From the NCBI RefSeq assembly GCF_018736065.1, contig NZ_CP076128.1, forward strand, positions 2,666,001 to 2,730,000: a stretch of DNA of 64,000 nt, in the 5' to 3' direction. Source of the stretch: Flammeovirga kamogawensis (lineage in GTDB: Bacteria > Bacteroidota > Bacteroidia > Cytophagales > Flammeovirgaceae). The translations under genes were made by a program, and so were the position numbers. The notes beneath the pieces were generated by a model that saw nothing but the letters and a program-made list of their open reading frames with translations, was not told the DNA's origin and made no database searches. Each line of letters begins with the position of its first letter. The stretch's first letter is position 1. Below are positions 42,990 to 51,974 of the stretch, piece after piece.

Positions 42990-45564
42990 AAAAATACTTC
43001 TTTTTGCTTCTCTTCTTTTATTAATAATTACAGTAAACGTTTCGGCACAAGAAGAGTCCTTTTCTGCAGAATATCAGCAGAAACCTCTTCGTGATGCCCT
43101 AAAAGAAATAGAAACTTATTTTAAAGTCTACCTTTCATTTAGTGATAACTCTATAAAAGGTAAAACTGTATCTGCATCTATTTCTAAAGCTACACTTGAT
43201 AAAACGCTGGTTCAGGTGCTAGCAGGTACATCTTTAAGCTATGAAATTCTTGAAGAGCAATTTATTGTTATCAAGAAGCCTGTATTTATCAAAAAAACAA
43301 TACAAGGTACTATTATAGATGACGAAGATGCCCCCCTGCCTTATGCTACAATTTTAGCATCTCCATCCAACTTCTATGCAGTTTCTAAAGAAGATGGCAC
43401 ATTTCAAATTAAGCTAACATCAGAAGATACTATCACATTTCAATTTTTAGGATATCAACATATAAAAATGCCTGTAAAAGACATTAATACTGATAATCCT
43501 ATTGAAATTAAACTACAACGTGACAGTCAAAAACTTCCTGAATTAGTTTATGAGCAACAATTAAATAATGTAACCTCTTTAATTGATGCCCAAAGCAAAG
43601 GTAAAAATGTGAAAAATGCTGGAATTGGTAATCTTCCAATGTCTAGTCAAACAGATGTCTATTATGCTTTACGTTTGTTGCCTGGAGTTAGTACTACCGG
43701 ATTATCTTCTGCTTTAGAAGTTAGAGGAGGAGAATCTGATCAAAACCTTACTTTAATAGACAACTACCCAATGTACCAACTAGATCACTATTTTGGTTTA
43801 GAAAGTGTGGTTAATCCAGATGTTACATCAAGTGCTACTTTATATGCAGGTGGTTATGATTGCTTATATGGTGCAAGAGTATCTAGTATCTTAGATATTG
43901 GTTTAAAAGATCCTCCATTATACCATACAGAAGGAAACGTTGGTGTAAGTTTACTTGGTTACAAAGGCTATCTTTCTACTCCTATCATTAAAGGAAAATT
44001 AGCCGTTTATGGCACTTACAGACAATATCATGGGGCTATAGAAAAATACTTATATGATAGAGCCGAAGTTAATGGTTCCGTAGATCAGAACTCTCCTGTT
44101 GAAAGTAAAGGTAATATAAATATTATCTCTCAAAATATTACGCCAGATATTGAATACCATGATGCTAATGCTAAAGTGGTCTATCAACTCAATTCTACAA
44201 ATCAAGTTTCTGCTAGTTATCTAAATTCTCAAGATAATTACTCCTCTTCTTACCAATTAATTCCTACTAAAAAAGGACCTAATGGTAGAGTTCCTCCTGC
44301 TCTTACAAATTCGGATGAGCGCTCTTGGACCAATAATGCACTTGCATTAAATTGGAACGGTCAGTTTACAAAATGGAACTCTCATGTTTATGCAACGTTT
44401 TCAGAAAATATCAGAAATAGATATAAAGTTTCGCACGTAAGAGATAGTACATCTGCTATTAAACGACCAAAAAAGCGAGTTACTACATCATATCAAAAAT
44501 TTAGAGATATAAGCGTTCATTCAGATCAACAAATTTTTCTTAACAATGGCCGTCTAGATGTTGGGGCAGTGTATACGAATTACTTCGTAGTAAAAGAACT
44601 TATTCCTGCTTCTTTCTTTTCTAATGAAATTGATAGTCTTACTAAATCAAATACAATAGGCGTTTATGGGCAATTCAATTTTCTTTTAGGTAAACTAGCC
44701 CTTACTGCAGGAAGTAGGGTTTGGTACTATCAACCTTCTAACAAAGCATATATAGCACCTCGTATACAAGGTACTTATAATTTAGATCGTGATCAGAATT
44801 ATAGTTTAAAGTTCTCTATGGGAAGGTATTATCAATTTATAAGAGAGTTATCTGATGAATTGACCTATGATGCCTATTGGGTTATTTCTGATGGGCAAGG
44901 TATACCTGTTATTACATCTAATCATTTTATTGGTGGTGGAACTGTTAAGTTTAGAAAACATAGTATAGATGTTGAAGGATATTATAAGCAAAGTACAGGA
45001 GAAATGTCTGACTTGGTTTATAGAAACCCCATTTACTATCATAAATATATTGGTAATGGTAAATCTTACGGAATTGATGCTATCTATGAATTTAATACCA
45101 AAAGATTTTACAATTACGTGAGCTACGGCTACAATAGTTATATAAAAGAATACACCCCAAAAGAATCTGAAAAGAAAAGAACGCATATTCTCCAACTTGC
45201 AAGTATGTACAAAAGAAAGCGTTGGAAAATTGGTATTACATGGGTTTTAAAAGATACAGAGTACTCCTTCAATAATCTAATTCCTGAAACTAAAGGTCCT
45301 AACATTGAAAACAATTCCATTGAACCTTACGAAATACCTTTATACCATAGGTTAGATTTTTCTTCTGAATATAATTTTAAAATTGGAAAAAGAATGAAGG
45401 GTGAAGTAGTTCTAACAATCTATGATTTATACAATCAGCAAAATACAGAAGAAAGACAAGTTACAGAGGTTGGAGAGAATGATTCTAATGCTTACGACTA
45501 TATATTAACCGATGTTTCTCAGTTAGGCATTCTCCCTAACGTATCTTTTAACCTTATATTTTAA
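42973..45564 (+). CDS. TonB-dependent outer-membrane receptor with STN and carboxypeptidase-like domains
   Basis: An 863-residue receptor. The start is a TTG at 42973, overlapping the end of the FecR gene by 17 nt; there is no in-frame ATG before the mature part, and only this start preserves the signal peptide (KYLYKKILLFASLLLLIITVNVSAQ). Domains: STN signalling domain (about 27-100), CarboxypepD_reg-like barrel (about 110-185), a plug (VYYALRLLPGVSTTGLSSALEVRGG, NLTLIDNYPMYQLDHYFGLESV) and a beta-barrel to the terminal Phe (PNVSFNLIF). No SusD gene follows, so it is a stand-alone receptor. It imports an unidentified ligand and signals through FecR and the ECF sigma factor. Confidence 0.9.
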   Translation: MKYLYKKILLFASLLLLIITVNVSAQEESFSAEYQQKPLRDALKEIETYFKVYLSFSDNSIKGKTVSASISKATLDKTLVQVLAGTSLSYEILEEQFIVIKKPVFIKKTIQGTIIDDEDAPLPYATILASPSNFYAVSKEDGTFQIKLTSEDTITFQFLGYQHIKMPVKDINTDNPIEIKLQRDSQKLPELVYEQQLNNVTSLIDAQSKGKNVKNAGIGNLPMSSQTDVYYALRLLPGVSTTGLSSALEVRGGESDQNLTLIDNYPMYQLDHYFGLESVVNPDVTSSATLYAGGYDCLYGARVSSILDIGLKDPPLYHTEGNVGVSLLGYKGYLSTPIIKGKLAVYGTYRQYHGAIEKYLYDRAEVNGSVDQNSPVESKGNINIISQNITPDIEYHDANAKVVYQLNSTNQVSASYLNSQDNYSSSYQLIPTKKGPNGRVPPALTNSDERSWTNNALALNWNGQFTKWNSHVYATFSENIRNRYKVSHVRDSTSAIKRPKKRVTTSYQKFRDISVHSDQQIFLNNGRLDVGAVYTNYFVVKELIPASFFSNEIDSLTKSNTIGVYGQFNFLLGKLALTAGSRVWYYQPSNKAYIAPRIQGTYNLDRDQNYSLKFSMGRYYQFIRELSDELTYDAYWVISDGQGIPVITSNHFIGGGTVKFRKHSIDVEGYYKQSTGEMSDLVYRNPIYYHKYIGNGKSYGIDAIYEFNTKRFYNYVSYGYNSYIKEYTPKESEKKRTHILQLASMYKRKRWKIGITWVLKDTEYSFNNLIPETKGPNIENNSIEPYEIPLYHRLDFSSEYNFKIGKRMKGEVVLTIYDLYNQQNTEERQVTEVGENDSNAYDYILTDVSQLGILPNVSFNLIF

Positions 45565-45634
45565 AAGGTAAATAGCATAAATTCGTTTTTCATTACTTTT
45601 TTATTAAAATAAATTAACATTAATATTCTAATAA

Positions 45635-45665
45635 TTTGAATAACTATTAGAACATAGTATTTTTG
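45635..45665 (+). promoter_or_regulatory. Strong Bacteroidota promoter for an unannotated transcript
   Basis: TTTG at 45635-45638, a 19-nt spacer, then TATTTTTG at 45658-45665, the closest match to the full -33/-7 consensus in the window. Transcription would start near 45672, about 130 nt before any ORF. Confidence 0.75.
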
Positions 45666-45670
45666 TATTT

Positions 45671-45772
45671 AAGAATTGACAACTGTGTATGCAATAATAT
45701 GTGACAAGAACTATCTCAAAATAACAATTAGTCAATTCTTGGAAAAACACATTTAAAAGATGGTGTTTTTTT
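45671..45772 (+). ncRNA. Candidate small RNA (about 100 nt) between the TonB receptor and the 45799 gene
   Basis: Immediately after a strong promoter comes AAGAATTGAC (45671-45680), perfectly complementary to GTCAATTCTT (45731-45740), so the ends would close a 10-bp stem around about 50 nt. Three nucleotides later is a terminator hairpin with a T run (45743-45772). The segment has no ORF. A closed stem of this length with its own promoter and terminator resembles the general shape of 6S-like RNAs, but I cannot see the internal bulge signature and do not claim the family. It could instead be an attenuating leader of the 45799 gene. Confidence 0.5.
45743..45772 (+). terminator. Rho-independent terminator of the candidate small RNA
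   Basis: AAAAACAC (45743-45750) pairs with GTGTTTTT (45763-45770), with T residues following. It lies 27 nt upstream of the 45799 gene. Confidence 0.75.
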
Positions 45773-45798
45773 ACTACTTATAAAGCAATAATTATTAA

Positions 45799-46107
45799 AT
45801 GATGATGAAAGACCAAAGTTATCTCTATCCAAAAAATTCACCACAAGCAGACATTAATAGAAAAAAGACAACATTAATGGAACAAGGTTGGAATGAATCA
45901 GTAGATGTCTATGTAGGAAGATTAAAAAAAATGCTAGTAGACAGTCAGAAGTACATTGATAAGCTTCATAAAACTGTATACGACAAGAATCAGAAACTAA
46001 ATGATATGCAAAACCATATCTATTTTCTAGAAGATGAACTATATGCAATCAACGATAGTTTGCCTAAAGAAGAACAACAAGCCTCTCAAGAAGAACTAAC
46101 TTTCTAG
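45799..46107 (+). CDS. Small hypothetical coiled-coil protein
   Basis: A 102-residue soluble protein. Residues about 25-85 form a long amphipathic helix or coiled coil (WNESVDVYVGRLKKMLVDSQKYIDKLHKTVYDKNQKLNDMQNHIYFLEDELYAI), with an acidic C-terminal tail (PKEEQQASQEELTF). There is no signal peptide and no known family. It is framed by a terminator on each side (45743-45772 upstream, 46126-46164 downstream), so it is either monocistronic or read through from the candidate small RNA promoter. The start could be any of the three consecutive ATG codons at 45799, 45802 or 45805. Confidence 0.65.
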   Translation: MMMKDQSYLYPKNSPQADINRKKTTLMEQGWNESVDVYVGRLKKMLVDSQKYIDKLHKTVYDKNQKLNDMQNHIYFLEDELYAINDSLPKEEQQASQEELTF

Positions 46108-46125
46108 AGAATGTTTTAAAAAAAG

Positions 46126-46164
46126 AATCTTACAGTGTAACTTAGCATTGTAAGATTTTTTTTA
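46126..46164 (+). terminator. Rho-independent terminator
   Basis: AATCTTACAGTG (46126-46137) and CATTGTAAGATT (46146-46157) form a 12-bp stem with one G-U pair, followed by a run of T. Confidence 0.88.
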
Positions 46165-46276
46165 TTCCATCGAATTCGTAATCAGCGCCAACCCTTTCAA
46201 TTTTTTATACAATCAATAACACTATAAATAAACGGAAGCTTTACTTAGATTACGATATTTAAACCATTACTAAATA

Positions 46277-48457
46277 ATGAAAAAACGATTATTACTTTTA
46301 ATCGGGTTAATGTGCTTATCATTTGTAAATACCTTTGCACAAACAAAAGAAATCAGTTTAGAAAACATTTGGGCAGAATATAAATTCTATCCTAAATCTG
46401 TGAACGCAGTACGTTGGATGAAAGCTGGTCAGTTTTATACTAAGCTGAGTTCAAATAAAATTATAAAGAACGATGTTACAACTGGACAAGAAGTTGAAAC
46501 AATTTTAGATGGTTCTACACTTTCTCCTCAAGTTTCTATTGGAGATTATGTATTCTCTGCTGATGAAAAACAAGTATTATTAATGACTGAAAAAGAATCT
46601 ATTTATCGTAGATCTTTTAAGGCTGAATACTATGTTTATGATTTTACCTCTAAAAAACTTTCTAAGCTTTCTGAAAATGGTAAACAATCTTATGCTACTT
46701 TCTCTCCTAATGGTAAAAAGGTTGCCTTTGCTAGAGAAAATAATATGTTTGTTGTAGACTTATCTTCTATGGAAGAAACTCAACTAACTACAGATGGAAA
46801 ATTCAATCACATTATTAATGGTAGTGCTGATTGGGTGTATGAAGAGGAATTTTCTATGGCAAAAGCCTTTTTCTGGGCTCCTGATAGTAAAAAAATTGCT
46901 TATCAAACTTTTAACGAGACTGAAGTACCAGAGTACAATATGCAAATATGGGGTAACCTTTATCCTCAAGATTACAAATTTAAATACCCTAAAGCAGGTG
47001 AAAAAAATTCTGTAGTTTCTGTATCAATTATTGACCTTGAAAATAACAATACACACAAATCTGTAGACATAGGAAGCGAAACGGATATTTATATCCCAAG
47101 AGTACAATGGACTGCTGATGCTGCTGTATTATCTATCATCAGAATGAACCGTCTTCAGAATAAATTAGAAATTTTACATGCTAATGCTACAAGTGGTGAA
47201 AGTAAGGTAATCCTTTCTGAACAAAGTAAGACCTATGTAGATATGGATTATTGCGATGATCTTACTTATTTAAAAGATGGCAAACACTTTATTTATACTT
47301 CTGAAATGAGTGGATATAAACACATCTACTTATACACTGTAGAAGGTAAAATGGTACGCCAAATAACAAATGGAGAATGGGAAGTAAGCGAATTAGTCGG
47401 TATTAATGAAGCTAGTAAAAAAGCTGTTATTTATTATATTTCTAATGAGGTTGCACCGTTAGATCGAGACTTCTATGCTATTGATATTTATGGTAAAAAG
47501 AAAGCTCGTTTATCTACTAAAAATGGTCAGACTCATGTAAATATGAGTAATGATTTTAGTTATTACATAAGTAAACACAGTAGTTCTGAAGAAGTAGCAA
47601 CAACGTCATTGTATAAAACTAATAAAAACCAGTTGATTAAAGTTTTGGAAGACAATGCCGCTTTTAAAGAATTGATTGCTGAATATGGATTTGTTGGAAA
47701 AGAACATTTTACATTTACTACAGAAGATAATATTGAGTTATATGGTTACATGCTTAAACCTGCAAACTTTGATGCCAATAAAAAATATCCTGTATTAATG
47801 TTTCAATACAGTGGCCCTGGATCTAATCAAGTAGCAAACTCTTGGGGTGGCGGAAACTTTGCATGGCATCAAATGTTAACTCAAAAAGGATATATTGTTT
47901 GTGTTGTAGATGGTAGAGGTACCGGTTCTAGAGGTAGAGATTTTAAACACACTACTTATGCTCAATTGGGTAAATTAGAAGCTCTTGATCAAATTCAAAC
48001 GGCGAAATGGTTAGGAAATCAAAACTATGTTGATGCCGGAAGAATTGGTATTTGGGGTTGGAGTTTTGGTGGTTACATGACTTCTCTATGTATGTTTACT
48101 GGCGCAGATTACTTTAAAATGGGTATTGCTGTAGCACCTGTAACTACTTGGAGATACTATGACACTATTTACACGGAACGTTATTTAAAAACTCCTCAAG
48201 ATAATCCTACTGGATATGATGACAACTCTCCAATTCATCATACAGATAAATTAAAAGGTAAGTTTTTATTAATTCATGGAACTGGAGATGACAATGTACA
48301 TGTTCAAAATGCGATAGACTTATCGAATGCGTTAATCAAATCTGGAAAACAATTTAATGAATTCTTCTACCCTAACCGTAATCATGGTATTTATGGTGGA
48401 AATACTAGACTTCATTTATATGTTCAAATGACAAATTTTGTGATGGATAACTTATAA
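46277..48457 (+). CDS. Dipeptidyl peptidase IV-like S9 family serine peptidase
   Basis: A 726-residue exported prolyl-type peptidase. Residues 1-21 are a signal peptide (ending FVNTFAQ). Residues about 40-480 form the DPP-IV beta-propeller, with the N-terminus-binding double glutamate in DWVYEEEFSMAKAFFWAPD (about 191-209). The alpha/beta-hydrolase domain holds nucleophile Ser596 in GIWGWSFGGYMTS, the Asp in IHGTGDDNVHVQ (about 670) and the His in PNRNHGIYGG (about 705). It cuts X-Pro (or X-Ala) dipeptides from peptides in the periplasm, serving peptide nutrition. It is monocistronic and ends at a strong terminator. Confidence 0.95.
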   Translation: MKKRLLLLIGLMCLSFVNTFAQTKEISLENIWAEYKFYPKSVNAVRWMKAGQFYTKLSSNKIIKNDVTTGQEVETILDGSTLSPQVSIGDYVFSADEKQVLLMTEKESIYRRSFKAEYYVYDFTSKKLSKLSENGKQSYATFSPNGKKVAFARENNMFVVDLSSMEETQLTTDGKFNHIINGSADWVYEEEFSMAKAFFWAPDSKKIAYQTFNETEVPEYNMQIWGNLYPQDYKFKYPKAGEKNSVVSVSIIDLENNNTHKSVDIGSETDIYIPRVQWTADAAVLSIIRMNRLQNKLEILHANATSGESKVILSEQSKTYVDMDYCDDLTYLKDGKHFIYTSEMSGYKHIYLYTVEGKMVRQITNGEWEVSELVGINEASKKAVIYYISNEVAPLDRDFYAIDIYGKKKARLSTKNGQTHVNMSNDFSYYISKHSSSEEVATTSLYKTNKNQLIKVLEDNAAFKELIAEYGFVGKEHFTFTTEDNIELYGYMLKPANFDANKKYPVLMFQYSGPGSNQVANSWGGGNFAWHQMLTQKGYIVCVVDGRGTGSRGRDFKHTTYAQLGKLEALDQIQTAKWLGNQNYVDAGRIGIWGWSFGGYMTSLCMFTGADYFKMGIAVAPVTTWRYYDTIYTERYLKTPQDNPTGYDDNSPIHHTDKLKGKFLLIHGTGDDNVHVQNAIDLSNALIKSGKQFNEFFYPNRNHGIYGGNTRLHLYVQMTNFVMDNL

Positions 48458-48480
48458 GCCTATCCTTCATAATAACAATA

Positions 48481-48520
48481 AAAGCCTTGTAGTTCAATTA
48501 CTGAATTACAAGGCTTTTTT
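48481..48520 (+). terminator. Rho-independent terminator of the DPP-IV gene
   Basis: AAAGCCTTGTAGTTCA (48481-48496) pairs over 16 bp (one G-U) with TGAATTACAAGGCTTT (48502-48517), then T residues. Confidence 0.92.
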
Positions 48521-48604
48521 GATGCGATTATAAAAATCACTCTCTAGAATTATACTAGAGAATGGAAAATATTTAACTGTTATTTTCCCTTCTTATATTT
48601 AATA

Positions 48605-50008
48605 TTAACTAGCACTTACGTCTACATAATCTCCACCTAAAGCAAGGTATAGATTAATACGCTGAGAAATCTTTTGGTACTTTAAGTTTAACTGATTTGT
48701 TCCTTCATTTAACAGTTGAAGCTGTTTCTGAAGTAATGTAAACATGTTCTCGTTACCAATTTTATATTGCAACTCAGATAGCTCATAAGTACGCTCTAAA
48801 TTCTCTAATGCAATTGATGATTGTTCAAAACGATCTTCTACGGCATCAATACCATTTAAGCTTGTCTCTACCTCACTTAGAGCATTTAAATACGATTTTG
48901 CATAATATAAAACAGCTTGTTTCTGATTTTCATCTTGAATAGCAATATTTGCCTTAATAGCACCCCAACTAAAAATTGGTGTAGTAAGACTTGTACCTAA
49001 AGAGAAAATTGGATTTGATAAATGCATCATACTCTGTAAAGTAGAATTTACCCCTCCAAAAGAAGAATTGATACTTACTTTTGGCCAACGAGCTGCCTTA
49101 GCTACCTCCTTATTATAAAAAGCTTGTTGTACAGAATACTGGCTAATCATAATTTCTGGGCGATTTTCTAACATACTCATCGGTAAGTTTTCTGGCACCT
49201 CCGTTTTTAATTCTGGTAATGCTGCAGCTACTTCAATTTCTCCTTTAGGATATCTTCCAACAAGAAGTTCAATAGAACGTTTTGTATCTTTTTCAACTTG
49301 TTCAAGCTCAATTAACTTTTCTCTAAACTTTGCCTCTTGAGCATTCATTTGAAGTACATCAGACTCTTTAGCTGCACCAATTGCAAAACGAGCTTCGTTT
49401 AAAGAAGTCATCTTTTCTGTTGCTACAATTGCCTGGTTTACTAAATCTTTTTGCTGCTTAATAAATACTGCAGTATACCAAGCTTTAGCAATTGAAGCTG
49501 CTAATACTTGTTCTAACTTCTGCTGTGCATATTCAGCAGAATAAATCATTGTTTCTGTACCCTTCTTAGCGTAACGAAGTTTACCCCACAAATCTACTTC
49601 CCATGACATATTTACCATTCCATAACCTGGAGCAGCACCTTGAGTAGGAAAATTGTAACCTGCAGAACCTCCTGCACCTATAATTGGTAGCAAACGTGAT
49701 TTTGCAATTTTCAAACCTTTATTTGCCTGTTCTATTCTAGAAGCTGCAATATTTATATCTGCATTATACTTATATCCTTCTGCAATGATGGAATCAATTT
49801 CAGTAGTCTCCCACTCTTTTGCCCAAGAAAGATCTACCTGAGCAGAATCCATTTCCTGAAATACCCAATCGTTAGGTATTTTCATGTTTTCTAATGCAGT
49901 ATTGTCTTCTTTTATTTCATCAGACGTTGGTGCATCTTTCAGTTTGATACATCCACTAAAAGCTAAAGTAGCTCCAAGTGTTAATCCTATTTTAGTTAAT
50001 AATTTCAT
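48605..50008 (-). CDS. TolC/OprM-type outer-membrane efflux lipoprotein
   Basis: A 467-residue outer-membrane factor of the NodT/OprM group. The signal ends at the lipobox LAFSGC (Cys20). Two OEP repeats follow with the usual coiled-coil helices (YKYNADINIAASRIEQANKGLKIAKSRLLPIIGAGGSAGYNFP; ENRPEIMISQYSVQQAFYNKEVAKAARWPKVSINSSFGG; SSIALENLERTYELSELQYKIGNENMFTLLQKQLQLLNEGTNQLNLKYQKISQRINLYLALGG). It would form the exit duct of a tripartite pump with the HlyD-like protein 15 bp upstream. It is the last gene of a three-gene minus-strand operon. Confidence 0.93.
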   Translation of the reverse strand: MKLLTKIGLTLGATLAFSGCIKLKDAPTSDEIKEDNTALENMKIPNDWVFQEMDSAQVDLSWAKEWETTEIDSIIAEGYKYNADINIAASRIEQANKGLKIAKSRLLPIIGAGGSAGYNFPTQGAAPGYGMVNMSWEVDLWGKLRYAKKGTETMIYSAEYAQQKLEQVLAASIAKAWYTAVFIKQQKDLVNQAIVATEKMTSLNEARFAIGAAKESDVLQMNAQEAKFREKLIELEQVEKDTKRSIELLVGRYPKGEIEVAAALPELKTEVPENLPMSMLENRPEIMISQYSVQQAFYNKEVAKAARWPKVSINSSFGGVNSTLQSMMHLSNPIFSLGTSLTTPIFSWGAIKANIAIQDENQKQAVLYYAKSYLNALSEVETSLNGIDAVEDRFEQSSIALENLERTYELSELQYKIGNENMFTLLQKQLQLLNEGTNQLNLKYQKISQRINLYLALGGDYVDVSAS

Positions 50009-50023
50009 GAGATAATTGATATA

Positions 50024-51145
50024 TTAGTGAGCTTTTAAAATCAGGTAGTTCACCTTAGCAGAAAGTCTAATCATAACTTTACGAATGATATAGAAAGGTT
50101 CTAAAGTTGATGTATAAACCGCTACAGAACCATTGGCTCCCATTGGAATATGTGCATCTTCATTTGTAGTGAATTTCACTAAATACTTTCCTCTTTTTTG
50201 TAAACCTTGATCAACTTGAGGTACTTTACCACTTGGTAATAACTGACCTCTACTCGATGCCCAAACTACTGATTCTACTTTTGCTGGTATAATTTCTCCA
50301 GGACGAGTTACAAATGTTAAATCTACTTCATTTCCCTCTTGGATTTTATGTAATTCATTTTGATCAAAAGATGCCATAATATTCTGACGCCCTTCTACTA
50401 ATGTCATTAAATCTGTCAAAGGTAATGCCATTGCTCCAGGTCTTAACTGTAAATTGACAACCATTGCATCTAAAGGTGCTTTAACAACAGTTTGTGCTAA
50501 ATCCCATTCTGCTTTCTCTAATTTTGCAATAAGTTCTGCTACAGAAACCTGTTTACCATTATATTCTGCACGAATATTTGCTAAAATAGAAGCCTCTTGT
50601 GCTTTAATTTGTGCCAATTGTGCATCTAATTGTCTTACATTATTTTCGGCTTGTTCTAAATCAAATCGGTTACCAGCACCAGCGTCTACCAATTCTTTAA
50701 ACTGATTTTCACGAGTTCTTGCCAATTCCAATTGAGCTTCAACGGCTCTTCTAGATGCCTGTAATGCTTCTACATTTTTATACTGAACACTTACTGCAGC
50801 TTCAGCCTTTTTTATAGAGGCTTTTAAACCTGATATCTGAGCTAAGAAAGGTTCTTGTTCTATTACAAAAAGAGTATCTCCTTTATTTACTTTAGAATTT
50901 TCTTGTACAAGTACATCTTTCACTCTGCCTCTTACATTTGCTTTTATCTGAACGGTTTTATTATAAACACGAACATCATCTGAAGAAGGCATAAAAATGT
51001 TCATTGCTAGGATCAACCCTGTAATTCCTACTACAGGAATAATAAATACAATAAGTTTTGATGTTGTATTCCAAGCTAATAACTTGAATTTTATAAAGAT
51101 TAGCCAAACAATTAAGCAATAGACGATTAATATTAAATCTACCAT
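50024..51145 (-). CDS. HlyD/YiaV-type membrane fusion protein
   Basis: A 373-residue membrane fusion adaptor of the HlyD/EmrA/YiaV type. It has two N-terminal hydrophobic stretches (about residues 3-22 and 31-54, VDLILIVYCLIVWLIFIKF and TSKLIVFIIPVVGITGLILAMNIFM). Then come the biotinyl-lipoyl half (KANVRGRVKDVLVQENSKVNKGDTLFVIEQEPF), a long alpha-helical hairpin (about 105-215) and the second lipoyl half (VKAPLDAMVVNLQLRPGAMALPLTDLMTLVE). With DUF3302 upstream and an outer-membrane factor downstream it matches the YiaW-YiaV arrangement. No ABC, MFS or RND pump subunit is encoded beside it, so the energy source or cargo is unclear. Confidence 0.9.
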   Translation of the reverse strand: MVDLILIVYCLIVWLIFIKFKLLAWNTTSKLIVFIIPVVGITGLILAMNIFMPSSDDVRVYNKTVQIKANVRGRVKDVLVQENSKVNKGDTLFVIEQEPFLAQISGLKASIKKAEAAVSVQYKNVEALQASRRAVEAQLELARTRENQFKELVDAGAGNRFDLEQAENNVRQLDAQLAQIKAQEASILANIRAEYNGKQVSVAELIAKLEKAEWDLAQTVVKAPLDAMVVNLQLRPGAMALPLTDLMTLVEGRQNIMASFDQNELHKIQEGNEVDLTFVTRPGEIIPAKVESVVWASSRGQLLPSGKVPQVDQGLQKRGKYLVKFTTNEDAHIPMGANGSVAVYTSTLEPFYIIRKVMIRLSAKVNYLILKAH

Positions 51146-51203
51146 GATTAGTAATGAATATATTGTGTAGTAATTTTTATTATAGGAAGTAGATTGAGAA
51201 GTA

Positions 51204-51611
51204 TTATGCTACCTCTGTTTCTTTATTGATTTTGTTGTCAGATTCTTCCGAATCATCAGAATTAACACCAAATTCTTGAACATCTGTAACGTGAATTTGG
51301 TAAGGATTAGAGTATGCCCATATTAATGCTATTGGCCATAACATACCTCCCATTACTAAAGACAACAAGCACATAATATGAATAGAATCTGCTTGAGGAT
51401 GATTTCTCTTTTTAGCAATTTCTTCTGGTATAATATGAATCTTCCAAAATGCGACAGCACCAACAACAGGAACTACACATATCACAACCCATGACATAAT
51501 TTCTGCTACTGTATTTACTTTATCTGGACTTACCATTGCAAAAGCATTTGAAGGTAGTATCATTAAAGCATACATTAAAAGCATAAAGGAGAACGATATT
51601 TTCTTTTTCAT
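51204..51611 (-). CDS. DUF3302 (YiaW-like) small membrane protein
   Basis: A 135-residue protein starting at 51609-51611 (MKKKISFSF). The frame is open to 51683, but the shorter start yields a clean signal/membrane anchor (residues 5-24) and is preferred. Two more hydrophobic segments follow at about 39-59 and 83-103, and the DUF3302 hallmark IPEEIAKKRNHPQADSIHIMCLLSLV lies between them, as in E. coli YiaW. YiaW pairs with the HlyD-like YiaV; here too the HlyD gene follows after 58 bp. Its biochemical role is not known. The C-terminal tail is acidic (DDSEESDN). Confidence 0.85.
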   Translation of the reverse strand: MKKKISFSFMLLMYALMILPSNAFAMVSPDKVNTVAEIMSWVVICVVPVVGAVAFWKIHIIPEEIAKKRNHPQADSIHIMCLLSLVMGGMLWPIALIWAYSNPYQIHVTDVQEFGVNSDDSEESDNKINKETEVA

Positions 51612-51809
51612 TTCAGATTTAGTTAAAACTTGCTCTAACTCAAAAGAGTTATCAATTAAATTATAGAAAGAATTTAGTTTCAAAACAGGTAGTAATTTCA
51701 GTTATTCATTAACAAAAACTATTTATATGTTCTTTAAATGAAAGCTCTACCTATTTCTTAAATTACTAAATCAATCAGCTGTTTTTCTGATGATTAATAA
51801 CTTATAATT

Positions 51810-51817
51810 CAAATATA
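51810..51817 (-). promoter_or_regulatory. Bacteroidota -7 box of the YiaW/YiaV/OMF operon
   Basis: The minus strand reads TATATTTG, a perfect -7 element. It predicts a leader of about 190 nt before the DUF3302 start. Confidence 0.5.
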
Positions 51818-51850
51818 GTTCATAGTCAAACAAATAAATTATTTGAAAAT

Positions 51851-51866
51851 GCATAATTAATTATGC
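51851..51866. promoter_or_regulatory. Perfect 16-bp palindrome upstream of the efflux operon promoter
   Basis: GCATAATTAATTATGC is its own reverse complement and lies about 35-55 nt upstream of the -7 box at 51810, a typical place for an activator or repressor site. The AraC-family gene upstream is a candidate binder, though AraC proteins more often bind direct repeats. Confidence 0.45.
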
Positions 51867-51933
51867 GATTGTTCACTTATATATTATTCACAGATAGTTA
51901 AACTTATTATTGATTTACATCACCAAAAAACAT

Positions 51934-51974
51934 AAAAAAAAGTCAATTTAATGACCTTGATCACTAAATTGACT
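51934..51974 (-). terminator. Terminator of the AraC-family gene
   Basis: AGTCAATTTA (51941-51950) and TAAATTGACT (51965-51974) form a perfect 10-bp stem, followed on the minus strand by a T run. Confidence 0.75.
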
